Assembly (NCBI GenBank): GCA_900550955.1
Contig: URUF01000003.1
Coordinates: 1-64,000, forward strand
Direction of reading: 5' to 3'
DNA length: 64,000 nucleotides
Origin: an uncultured Eubacteriales bacterium
GTDB lineage: Bacteria; Bacillota; Clostridia; Christensenellales; Aristaeellaceae
Below, in pieces: positions 15,203-23,418 of this stretch. A program made the position numbers and the translations under genes. Below the pieces are notes generated by a model that saw only the letters and a list, made by a program, of their open reading frames with translations, was not told the DNA's origin and searched no databases. Numbering within the stretch: the stretch's first letter is position 1; each line of letters begins with the position of its first letter.

Positions 15203-17455
15203 TTAGCAGCAGTCTACATCAAACCCCGTCGTTTCCTCCCAAAGCGTTTGAAACCCGTCGCGCAGGCACAGACGCACGCTGGCGGCGGCCAGCTGCGGCT
15301 GCATGCGGCGGTTCCATACGGTCAGGTCGCGGGCGCGCAATACGAGGCGAAGCTCCCGCGCGCCGCCAGGCGGGATGGACGCCTTGCAAAAATCCTTCAA
15401 TTCTATAACGCGGCAGGTTACGTCCGCCTGCAAAATGGATACGAACAGCATTGGTACGGCGCGTTCGGTAAGCGCGCCTTCGTTGCGCACGCGCATGCGC
15501 ACTTCGCATAACGGCGCGTCCGCCGCGGGCGCTTCGCCGGGGACGAAGGGGAAACGGCGCAGCGAAATATCGGAATAGACCAGGCGGCCATAGCCCATGC
15601 CCTCCCCAAAAGCAAACAGGGGCGTATGGGGCAAATCGCGGTAGCTCATGGGCGCAACGCCGGCCTTTGGGTTGTAATACACGGGCAGCTGACCCGCGTG
15701 CCGGGGAATGGATGCGGGCAGGCGGCCGCTGGGGGAAAAGCGGCCAACCAAAGCCTCTGCGATGGCCAGGCCGCCCCATGGGCCGGGATAAAAGCAGTAT
15801 AGCAGCGCGTCGGTATCGCGGACTATATCCGGGATGGCATAGGGCCGCCCGGCAATGAGTACGGTCACAAGCCGCTTCGCGGCGGAGCGCACAGCCTGGA
15901 ACAGCGCCTGCTGCCCGGCGGGCAGGGAAAGCGCGCCGCAGTCCATGCCTTCGCCGCAGTCCATCTGCCCGCCGGCGGTCAGGGCCGCGCCGTTGGTATC
16001 GAAGCGCACCTGACCAAACCGGCTGGAGGAGCCGCCCAACGCCAGCACGGTTACATCCGCCTGCGCGGCCAGGGCGGCGGCACGGGCGGGGTTCAGCCCA
16101 TCATCCGCCAGCAGGACGGCGTCGGGCGCCGTGGCGCGCAGCCCATCCAGCAGCGTGGCCCCGTCCCCGCGGGGCATGGGAGGCGAATAATCGCCCAGCT
16201 GCCGGTAAAGATCGTTGGCCGACGGGCCGAGCACGGCGATGGCGCGCGGCGTGCGAAGGGGAAGCAGCCCGTCGTTTTTCAGCAGCACCAGGCTCTGCCG
16301 GGAAAGCCCGCGGGACTGGGGGAAAGCGCCTGGGGAAAAATGCGTGGGGGAACGGCCTTCCGGCAAATAGGGATGCTCAAACAGGCCGCGCTCAAATTTG
16401 AGCTTGAGCACGCGGATGACGGCGCGGTCGAGCAGCTTTTCACTCACATAGCCCTTTTCAACAGCCTCCGGCAGATGTGAAAACCCGGCGTCCCACAGGC
16501 CGATATCCACGCCGGCTTCCAGCGCCAGCGCCCCGGAACGCACGTTGTCGCGGGTGAGGCCGTCCAGGCGGTCAATGGCGCAACCGTCGGCCATCACCAC
16601 GCCGTCAAAGCCGTATTCGCCGCGCAAAAGGCCGGTAAGCAGGCTGGCGTTCATGTGGCAGGGCACGCCGTCGATTTCGTTATAGGCGGCCATGAAGCCG
16701 GCCACGCCCGCCTCGCAGGCGGCTTTGGCGGCGGGCAGATGAATCTCCCGCAGCTCGCGCGGGCCGATGCGCGCCGCGCTGGCGTTAACGCCGCCGCTGG
16801 TTTCGCCCTGCGCGCAAAAGTGCTTGGCAACCACCGCCACGCCCTGGCTTTGGATGCCTTGGATAATGGCGCGCGCAAAGCGGGCGGCGTGCAGCGGGTC
16901 CTCGCCGTAGCATTCCTCGCTGCGGCCCCAGCGGGGGTCGCGCAGAATATCCAGGGCGGAAACCAGCGCCAAATCAACGCCCAGCTCCTTGAGCTGCCTG
17001 CCGCATATCTCGCCCGCCGCCCTGAGCAGCTCGGGATCGAAGGTGGCGCCCACGGCCAGGTTGACCGGCAGCAGGTAGCCGTCCAGCGCCTGATGGCCGT
17101 GCGGGCATTCGCTGCTCAAGAGCATGGGCACGCCAAAGCGTGAATGCTCGATCACATACCGCTGTGCCAGGTTGTAGGCTTGCACAGCCAAAGGGCCGCA
17201 AAGGCCGTTTTCCCAATCCCGGCCGGACCAGGGATCGGCGCGGTAAAGGCCGTAGAGCGCGCCCAGGCCGCCCCAGCGCCTCACCTCGGCCCGGAACTCC
17301 CCGCTTAGGGAAAGGCGCTCCCCTTCGCGCAGCACGCTGTGAAAGCCGTATAGGCGCTGGGTGAGCTGGCCTGTTTTTTCCACTGGGCTCAGCCGCGCGC
17401 AAAGATCGCGCGCCCGTTCCAGGGGCGCGCGGGAAGCATCCTGATAGGGAAGCAT
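15203..17455 (-). CDS. Glycoside hydrolase family 3 enzyme
   Basis: This 750-residue GH3 protein probably hydrolyses terminal beta-linked sugars (beta-glucosidase, beta-xylosidase or related). The N-terminal barrel domain holds the nucleophile Asp in GFDGVVMADGC, and the second domain (from about 370, VLLKNDGLLPL) provides the acid/base region. A fibronectin-III-like domain follows (about 630-750). There is no signal peptide, so it acts in the cytoplasm. The ATG at 17455 follows AAAGGAGG; an upstream in-frame Met at 17527 would reach into the regulator gene and lacks a site. It is co-transcribed with the LacI gene 20 bases upstream. The exact substrate cannot be read from sequence. Confidence 0.9.
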   Translation of the reverse strand: MLPYQDASRAPLERARDLCARLSPVEKTGQLTQRLYGFHSVLREGERLSLSGEFRAEVRRWGGLGALYGLYRADPWSGRDWENGLCGPLAVQAYNLAQRYVIEHSRFGVPMLLSSECPHGHQALDGYLLPVNLAVGATFDPELLRAAGEICGRQLKELGVDLALVSALDILRDPRWGRSEECYGEDPLHAARFARAIIQGIQSQGVAVVAKHFCAQGETSGGVNASAARIGPRELREIHLPAAKAACEAGVAGFMAAYNEIDGVPCHMNASLLTGLLRGEYGFDGVVMADGCAIDRLDGLTRDNVRSGALALEAGVDIGLWDAGFSHLPEAVEKGYVSEKLLDRAVIRVLKLKFERGLFEHPYLPEGRSPTHFSPGAFPQSRGLSRQSLVLLKNDGLLPLRTPRAIAVLGPSANDLYRQLGDYSPPMPRGDGATLLDGLRATAPDAVLLADDGLNPARAAALAAQADVTVLALGGSSSRFGQVRFDTNGAALTAGGQMDCGEGMDCGALSLPAGQQALFQAVRSAAKRLVTVLIAGRPYAIPDIVRDTDALLYCFYPGPWGGLAIAEALVGRFSPSGRLPASIPRHAGQLPVYYNPKAGVAPMSYRDLPHTPLFAFGEGMGYGRLVYSDISLRRFPFVPGEAPAADAPLCEVRMRVRNEGALTERAVPMLFVSILQADVTCRVIELKDFCKASIPPGGARELRLVLRARDLTVWNRRMQPQLAAASVRLCLRDGFQTLWEETTGFDVDCC

Positions 17456-17475
17456 AGAAGGCCCTCCTTTAGGGC

Positions 17476-18489
17476 TTAGCCCTGCGCGAGCGGGCCGCGG
17501 TAGAGAATATCGGTGCTGAAATAGCAAACCTCCTCGGGCGCGCGGGGATAATCCACCCGGAACATCAGCTTGCGGGCCAGGCGTTTGCCAAGCGCAGAGG
17601 TTTCCACATTCACGGTGGTGATGCGTTCGGCCACGTTGGCGTATTCGGCGTTGTTATCAAAGCCGGTGAGCACGAAGCCTTCCGGCGGCTTGCGCCGCGT
17701 TTGGGCAAAGTATTGGCTTACAAAATGGGCGATAAAGTCGCTGGGGCACACAATGCCGTCCGGCAGCTGGGGAAGCCCGTCCAAAAACTGGCTGATTTCC
17801 TCGTAATGGCGGCGCAGGCCGATGGGGCCCGTCATGCAAAGGGAAGGGTCAACGGGAATTCCCAGTGCGCGGTGCGCATCCAAAAAGCCGTCGTAGCGCT
17901 CCAGGTTGGTTTGCGCGTACTGCGCGTCGCCGATGAAGCCCAGGCGCGTGCGCCCGCTTTTGAGCAGGCGCTCGGTGATGGCGCGCTCGGAGGTGCGGCC
18001 GTCGATGATCACCAGGTCGCCGCCCAGCTGATTGGGCCGAACCGTGGGCACCGTATCCAAAAACACCTTGGGCAGGGGCCGGGCGCTGAGCATGCGCAAT
18101 AGCTGCGCGTCATAGATATTCAATGCGATAAAGCCGTCGGTATTTTCAGCCGCAAGCGATGCGGGAAGGGTATAGCCCTCCGTATAGGAAGAAGGCATAT
18201 AGGTATACATCAGGTTGATTTGGTGCTCGGCCAGCTCCTTGGCGATGTGGTGGATGATCTGCATCCAAAAGGCGGAGGATTCCGGCCTGGACACAACAAC
18301 GGAAAAGGTGCGTCCGCCGGCGCGGCCGTTCTCGACGGAAGCGATGCCATAGCCCATTTCCGAGGCTTTGCTGTGGATAAGGCGGCGCATATCCTCCGAT
18401 ACGCCGGGGCGGTTGTTGAGGGCTTTCCAAACGGTGATGCGGGAAACGCCGGCGGCGTCCGCAAGGTCCTGCATTGTTACTTTTGCCAT
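17476..18489 (-). CDS. LacI-family transcriptional regulator
   Basis: The protein has 337 residues, typical for LacI/GalR. The HTH and hinge helix occupy residues 1-55 (MQDLADAAGVSRITVWKALN), and the rest is the sugar-binding periplasmic-fold domain. It is divergent from the ABC importer and lies immediately upstream of the GH3 gene, so it is almost certainly the local regulator. Matching palindromic sites overlap both divergent promoters (18529-18540 and 18685-18700), as expected for a repressor controlling itself and the importer. The effector is probably an oligosaccharide or its breakdown product (inference). Confidence 0.92.
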   Translation of the reverse strand: MAKVTMQDLADAAGVSRITVWKALNNRPGVSEDMRRLIHSKASEMGYGIASVENGRAGGRTFSVVVSRPESSAFWMQIIHHIAKELAEHQINLMYTYMPSSYTEGYTLPASLAAENTDGFIALNIYDAQLLRMLSARPLPKVFLDTVPTVRPNQLGGDLVIIDGRTSERAITERLLKSGRTRLGFIGDAQYAQTNLERYDGFLDAHRALGIPVDPSLCMTGPIGLRRHYEEISQFLDGLPQLPDGIVCPSDFIAHFVSQYFAQTRRKPPEGFVLTGFDNNAEYANVAERITTVNVETSALGKRLARKLMFRVDYPRAPEEVCYFSTDILYRGPLAQG

Positions 18490-18528
18490 GGTTCAGCCTC
18501 ATTTGCTACAATTTATCACAATATATAA

Positions 18529-18558
18529 TAGCATACTATGAATCGCTCCGAAAGTCAA
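18529..18558 (-). promoter_or_regulatory. Promoter and operator of the lacI-like/GH3 operon
   Basis: On the minus strand, TTGACT (18553-18558) and TATGCT (18530-18535) are 17 bases apart. The 12-mer CATAGTATGCTA (18529-18540, minus) overlaps the -10 and is identical to the site at the importer promoter. Confidence 0.65.
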
Positions 18559-18674
18559 TGTATCATGGTACTTTTGTTAACACTTGTTATCTTCCGATTT
18601 TGAGCCGAATATCGTTTCAAAAAGCAAATATGTACGTATTGGACGAAAATAGACAAAAAATTAGTAAAGAATAC

Positions 18675-18703
18675 TTGCAATTCTTTGCATAGTATGCTAA
18701 CAT
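18675..18703 (+). promoter_or_regulatory. Promoter and operator of the sugar importer operon
   Basis: TTGCAA (18675-18680) and TAACAT (18698-18703) are 17 bases apart. A near-perfect palindrome, TTGCATAGTATGCTAA (18685-18700), fills the spacer. Size, symmetry and position fit a LacI-family operator. Confidence 0.7.
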
Positions 18704-18761
18704 AAAAATATAAAATGAAGTTAACAAAATTAACATATTTATAAACAGAGGGGGAATTACC

Positions 18762-19739
18762 ATGATGGGAAAAGCGCAAAAGCCAGTTGTGAACACGGGC
18801 GCGTTGCGCAAACGAAGCAAATGGACAAGGGATGATGCTGAATTGGCCCTGCTGGGGCTGCCAGCCTTTGCATGGTTCGCGCTGTTCAGCTATCTGCCGA
18901 TGTTCGGCCTGATTATCGCGTTTAAAAAATATCAGATTTTTCCCAGGCAATCGTTCCTGGCCAACCTGATGCAAAGCAAGTGGGTGGGCTTTGACAACTT
19001 CAAGTTCTTCCTGGGGAACAACACATTTGGCATGCTTTTGCGCAATACGGTATTGTATAATCTTGTCTTTATCGCGCTGGGCATCGTGATTCCCGTATCC
19101 CTGGCCATGATGATCAACGAGCTGTATTCCAAGCGCAAGAGCAAGGTATACCAGACCATGATGTTCTTCCCGCACTTTCTAAGCTGGGTTGTGGTCAGCT
19201 ACTTTGTATACGCCTTCCTCAATCCCGATAAGGGCCTGCTTAACAACATCATCCTGTCCATGGGCGGGCAGAAGGTGATGTGGTATTCCGAGGCCAAATA
19301 CTGGCCCTTCATCCTGGTGTTTATGAGCCAGTGGAAGGGCACCGGATACAGCATGGTGGTTTACTTGGCCTCCATCACCGGCATTGACAACAGCCTGTAC
19401 GAGGCGGCCATGCTGGACGGCGCCAGCAAGTGGCAGCAGGCCAAGTATATTACGCTGCCGCTTTTGAAAACCATACTGATCGTTATGTTCATCATGAACG
19501 TGGGCAAAATCTTTTATTCGGACTTTGGCCTGTTCTGGCAGGTTACGCAGGGCGTGCCCAACTCGCTGCACAACGTGGCCTCCACGTTTGATACCTTCAT
19601 TTATTCCGCCCTGCAGGGCTCCACGCCCATCGGCCGCACGGCCGCCGCTTCCATGTTCCAGTCCGTGTGCTGCTGCCTGACCATCCTGCTGGCAAACTTC
19701 ATCGTATCCAAGATCGACCCCGAAAGCGCGATCATCTGA
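18762..19739 (+). CDS. Sugar ABC transporter permease (LplB type)
   Basis: This 325-residue inner-membrane permease of the CUT1 family forms half of the channel of a polysaccharide/oligosaccharide importer. About six membrane segments are visible, and the cytoplasmic EAA loop reads EAAMLDGASKWQQAKYITLPLL, which docks the ATPase. The start follows GAGGGGG (18762, or one codon later). No ATPase gene is present in the cluster; CUT1 importers of this type usually share a general MsmK/MsiK-like ATPase encoded elsewhere. Confidence 0.92.
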   Translation: MMGKAQKPVVNTGALRKRSKWTRDDAELALLGLPAFAWFALFSYLPMFGLIIAFKKYQIFPRQSFLANLMQSKWVGFDNFKFFLGNNTFGMLLRNTVLYNLVFIALGIVIPVSLAMMINELYSKRKSKVYQTMMFFPHFLSWVVVSYFVYAFLNPDKGLLNNIILSMGGQKVMWYSEAKYWPFILVFMSQWKGTGYSMVVYLASITGIDNSLYEAAMLDGASKWQQAKYITLPLLKTILIVMFIMNVGKIFYSDFGLFWQVTQGVPNSLHNVASTFDTFIYSALQGSTPIGRTAAASMFQSVCCCLTILLANFIVSKIDPESAII

Positions 19740-19758
19740 CGGAAAGGAGGAAATTTTC

Positions 19759-20691
19759 ATGGCAAAGACCAGAACCAATGATATGATGCCCGACTCCATG
19801 AAGATGAACCGCATCCGTCCGAGGACCAACACGTGGTTCAACGTCCTGTTCATCATCCTGGCGGCCGCCGCCATCATCCCGGTTGTTTTCGTGTTCATGA
19901 TTTCCATTTCTTCGGAGGAATCCATCCGCCTGGTGGGCTACAGCTTTGTTCCGCAAAGCTTTTCCGGCTCCGCCTACCAATTCCTCTGGAACGAGCGCGC
20001 CACCATCCTCCAGGCGCTGTTTATCTCCGTATCGGTTACGGTGCTAGGCACGCTGATCGGCCTGGCGCTAACCACCACCATGGGCTATGTGCTTTCCCGC
20101 CCGGCGTTCAAGCTGAAAAGCTTTTATACCTGGGTGGTGTTCATCCCTATGATCTTTAACGGCGGCATGGTAGCCAGCTACGTGGTGAACGCCAACATTC
20201 TGGGCCTGAAAAATACCATTTGGGCGTTGATTTTGCCGCTGACGGTGAGCTCTTTCAACATTATTATATGTAAAACGTTTTTCCGCTCCACCGTGCCGGA
20301 CAGCATTATCGAATCCGCCAAGATTGACGGCGCAAACCAGCTGCGCATCTTCGGCACCATTGTGCTGCCCATTTCAAAACCGGTTCTGGCAACCATCGGC
20401 CTGTTTTTGACCTTTGGCTACTGGAACGACTGGTTCCAGTCCTCGCTGTACATTACGGACAGCAAGCTGGTGTCCCTGCAGGCGCTGCTCAACAACATGA
20501 TGAAAAGCCTGGATTACATCGCCAACAACCCCTCCGCTGGCGTAAGCTTGCAGCAGTACCGCAACCAGATGCCCAGCGAATCGGTGCGCATGGCGATCGC
20601 CATCGTAATTGTGGTTCCCATCGCCTGCGCCTATCCCTTCTTCCAGAAATACTTCATTTCCGGCCTGACGATCGGCGCGGTGAAGGGCTAA
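19759..20691 (+). CDS. Sugar ABC transporter permease (YtcP type)
   Basis: This 310-residue protein is the second CUT1 permease. It has six membrane segments and an EAA loop (ESAKIDGANQLRIFGTIVLPI). It ends in the usual KYFISGLTIGAVKG, a common C-terminus of this branch that helps gate the ATPase. The ATG follows AAAGGAGG, 19 bases after the first permease. The pair would form a heterodimeric channel. Confidence 0.93.
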   Translation: MAKTRTNDMMPDSMKMNRIRPRTNTWFNVLFIILAAAAIIPVVFVFMISISSEESIRLVGYSFVPQSFSGSAYQFLWNERATILQALFISVSVTVLGTLIGLALTTTMGYVLSRPAFKLKSFYTWVVFIPMIFNGGMVASYVVNANILGLKNTIWALILPLTVSSFNIIICKTFFRSTVPDSIIESAKIDGANQLRIFGTIVLPISKPVLATIGLFLTFGYWNDWFQSSLYITDSKLVSLQALLNNMMKSLDYIANNPSAGVSLQQYRNQMPSESVRMAIAIVIVVPIACAYPFFQKYFISGLTIGAVKG

Positions 20692-20766
20692 GCGGAACAG
20701 TCTTCTCGTCGTCGGAATCCCGCGGAGGCGGGTTTGCGAATATCAAATTTTAGGGAGGTTTCTCAC

Positions 20767-22182
20767 ATGAAAAAGGTTCTGGCAATGCTCCTGACCCTGT
20801 GTATGCTGGTTGGCATGACCGGCGCCATCGCCTCGGCGGAGGAAGTTGTGACCCTTAAGTGGGTAACGGTAGGCAGCGGCATGCCTTCCAACTACGATGC
20901 CTGGCTGGCGAAGATCAACCCCTACCTGGCCGAGAAGATCGGCGTGAACATCGAGATGGAAGTTATCTCCTGGGGCGATTGGGACAACCGCCGCAACGTC
21001 ATTGTGAACACCAACGAGCCCTACGATATTATCTTTGGCAACATGGGCACCTACAACAGCGACGTGCAGCTGGGCGCTTATGCCGAGATCACCGAGGATA
21101 TGCTCAAGGAGTGTGCCCCCGGCCTGCTGGAGCTTATCCCCGCCGATTACTGGGACGCCTGCCGCGTGAACGGCCTGATCTACGCCGTGCCTACCTACAA
21201 GGATAGCTCCATGACCAATTACTTCGTATGGGACAAGGAGCTGCTGGACGCGAACTCCCTGGACGCCAGCGAGGCCCATACCCTGGATGCTATCGAGCCC
21301 ATCCTGACCGCGCTGAAGGACAAGACCCCCAACGCCGTATATCCGCAGAACAGCAACGGCGCTTCCTACCTGCTCAGCTTCTATGACCAGATGAGCGCTG
21401 GCCTGCCCGCCATCGGCGTGCGCATTGACGACGCTGATACGAAGGTTGTGGCCATCCTGGAGCAGGAGGATGTAATGGCCTCGCTGACCACCCTGCACAA
21501 GTGGTATGTGGACGGCCTGATCAACGCCGACGCCGCCACCCATGCCGAGAGCAACAAGTACAACGTATGCTCCGTGGCGCAGGGCTGGCCTTCCGCCGCC
21601 ATTACCACCTGGGGCCCCAACATGGGCGTTGAGGCGGTTGCCTATCAGTTTGGCGAAACCATCGTTTCCAACGAAACGGTTCAGGGCTCCCTCAACAGCA
21701 TCTCCATCAACTGCGAGCATCCCCAGAAGGCCTTGGCGTTCCTTAACCTGCTCAACACCGACAGCTATGTGCGCGACAGCTTCTACTATGGCGTTGAGGG
21801 CGAGAACTGGGAGTACACCGCCGATGGCAAGGTGCATAAGAACAATTCCGACTGGACCATGGCCGGCTACACCCAGGGCACCTTCTTCACCGTAACCCCC
21901 ACCGACGACGTTGACTTCAACCAGTGGGATGAGGTAAAGGCGCTCAACGAGCAGGCCAGGGCTTCTGTGCTGCTGGGCTTCTTCTTTGACACTACCGGCG
22001 TACAGGACGAGCTGGCCAGCTGCATAGAGATCTTCAACCGCTATAAGGGCGAGATCATGACCGGCACCACCGACCCCGCCGTGTCCGTGCCCCAGATGAT
22101 GCAGGAAATGCGCGCCGCCGGCTTTGATACCATCGTAGCCGAGGCCCAGGCGCAGATTGACGCCTGGAAGGCCGCCAAGTAA
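20767..22182 (+). CDS. Extracellular sugar-binding protein of the ABC importer
   Basis: The protein has 471 residues. A Sec signal peptide (residues 1-24, MKKVLAMLLTLCMLVGMTG, cleavage near ASA-EE) precedes a cluster D periplasmic-binding fold. The C-terminus (about 380-471) has the DUF3502-type region seen in LplA/YtcQ proteins. There is no lipobox Cys at the cleavage site, unlike many Gram-positive binding proteins, so anchoring is not by the classic lipid route. The ATG at 20767 follows AGGGAGG. It would capture the oligosaccharide for the two permeases upstream. Confidence 0.9.
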   Translation: MKKVLAMLLTLCMLVGMTGAIASAEEVVTLKWVTVGSGMPSNYDAWLAKINPYLAEKIGVNIEMEVISWGDWDNRRNVIVNTNEPYDIIFGNMGTYNSDVQLGAYAEITEDMLKECAPGLLELIPADYWDACRVNGLIYAVPTYKDSSMTNYFVWDKELLDANSLDASEAHTLDAIEPILTALKDKTPNAVYPQNSNGASYLLSFYDQMSAGLPAIGVRIDDADTKVVAILEQEDVMASLTTLHKWYVDGLINADAATHAESNKYNVCSVAQGWPSAAITTWGPNMGVEAVAYQFGETIVSNETVQGSLNSISINCEHPQKALAFLNLLNTDSYVRDSFYYGVEGENWEYTADGKVHKNNSDWTMAGYTQGTFFTVTPTDDVDFNQWDEVKALNEQARASVLLGFFFDTTGVQDELASCIEIFNRYKGEIMTGTTDPAVSVPQMMQEMRAAGFDTIVAEAQAQIDAWKAAK

Positions 22183-22218
22183 GCGTGAGGCCTCCCTTCT
22201 GATACCATAAACCCCTTT

Positions 22219-22296
22219 GCCCGCGCAACGCCGGTGACCCGAGTGAACGAACCTTTCCATGGTTTGCGAAAACTCTATCATCGGCGTTGCGCGGGC
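22219..22296 (+). repeat. Long-range inverted repeat after the binding-protein gene
   Basis: A perfect 15-bp GC-rich inverted repeat (22219-22233 with 22282-22296) encloses 48 bases. There is no T-tract, so it is not an ordinary terminator. In the operon mRNA it would form a stable stem that could protect the upstream binding-protein message or lower read-through. Confidence 0.6.
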
Positions 22297-22397
22297 TTGT
22301 CATAAGGGATGCGAAGGATTATAATACCACACTGGCAAGCAGCCCCGCCGCTTGGGAGGGCTAAGGACCACACCACATGAACCAGGGGAGGATGGCA

Positions 22398-23384
22398 ATG
22401 GCAAGGATCATTGGCCAAACGCTTCACAACATACCGTGGGAGGATAAGCCCCATGGCGAAACAGAGCCTATTTGGCGGTTTAGCGGCAACCCGATTATTG
22501 GGCGCAATGGCAACAGGCGCTCCAACAGCGTGTTTAACAGCGCGGTTGTACCCTTCAGGGACGGCTTTGCGGGCGTGTTTCGCTGCGACAGCCGCTCCAT
22601 CAGCATGGATTTGTTCGCCGGCCGTAGCAAGGACGGCGTTCATTGGGAAATCGACAACGAGCCCATTCCTTTCACTGGAGCGGATGCGGAAATTGCCGAA
22701 AAGGAATACCGCTATGACGCCCGCATCACCCCTATTGACGGCAGGTACTACATCACCTGGTGCAACGGCTACCATGGCCCCACCATCGGCGTGGCCTGGA
22801 CGGATGATTTTCAAACCTTCCATCAGCTGGAAAACGCTTATTTGCCCTTTAACCGCAACGGCGTGCTGTTTCCGCGCAAAATCGGCGGTATGTATATGAT
22901 GATGAGCCGCCCCAGCGATAATGGGCACACGCCCTTCGGCGATATTTTTGTGAGCCAAAGCCCGGATATGGAGTTCTGGGGCCGCCACCGCTACATGATG
23001 GGTACCATTAAGGGCAACGAATCCGCGTGGCAATCCACAAAGATAGGCCCCGGCCCAACGCCCATTGAAACGGACGAGGGCTGGCTGCTTATTTATCACG
23101 GCGTAATTACCACCTGCAACGGCTATGTGTACCGCATGGGCGCCGCGCTATTGGATATTGACGAGCCCTGGAAGGTGAAGTACCGCTCCAAGGACTACCT
23201 GCTGGCCCCGTGGGAGCCGTATGAATGCGTGGGCGACGTGCCCAACGTGGTGTTCCCCTGCGCCGCGCTCGCGGACGCGGCCACCGGGCGCATCGCCATT
23301 TATTATGGCTGCGCGGATACCGTTACGGGCCTTGCCTTTACTACTGTGGATGAGCTGGCCGCCTTCTGCAAGGAACATGCCTGA
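22398..23384 (+). CDS. GH130 family beta-mannoside phosphorylase
   Basis: This 328-residue five-blade propeller enzyme of the GH130 family phosphorolyses beta-1,4-mannosides and releases mannose-1-phosphate. The proposed acid Asp lies in YDARITPIDGRYYITW, the typical GH130 signature, and NPIIGRNGNRRSNSVFN opens the first blade. The start at 22398 has GGGGAGG six bases before it; upstream Met codons at 22377 and 22392 are worse placed. There is no signal peptide. Next to an alpha-mannosidase and a hexosaminidase, the likely substrate is Man-beta-1,4-GlcNAc or a mannooligosaccharide, but the subfamily cannot be fixed here. Confidence 0.87.
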   Translation: MARIIGQTLHNIPWEDKPHGETEPIWRFSGNPIIGRNGNRRSNSVFNSAVVPFRDGFAGVFRCDSRSISMDLFAGRSKDGVHWEIDNEPIPFTGADAEIAEKEYRYDARITPIDGRYYITWCNGYHGPTIGVAWTDDFQTFHQLENAYLPFNRNGVLFPRKIGGMYMMMSRPSDNGHTPFGDIFVSQSPDMEFWGRHRYMMGTIKGNESAWQSTKIGPGPTPIETDEGWLLIYHGVITTCNGYVYRMGAALLDIDEPWKVKYRSKDYLLAPWEPYECVGDVPNVVFPCAALADAATGRIAIYYGCADTVTGLAFTTVDELAAFCKEHA

Positions 23385-23418
23385 AGCCCCATTTTCACAT
23401 GCGAGAGGTCGATAGACG

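Noticed and set aside
20743..22281. A 512-codon minus-strand frame opposite the sugar-binding protein gene
   Set aside because: The plus-strand gene has a signal peptide, family motifs and a ribosome site. The minus frame has none of these and reflects GC-rich codon bias.
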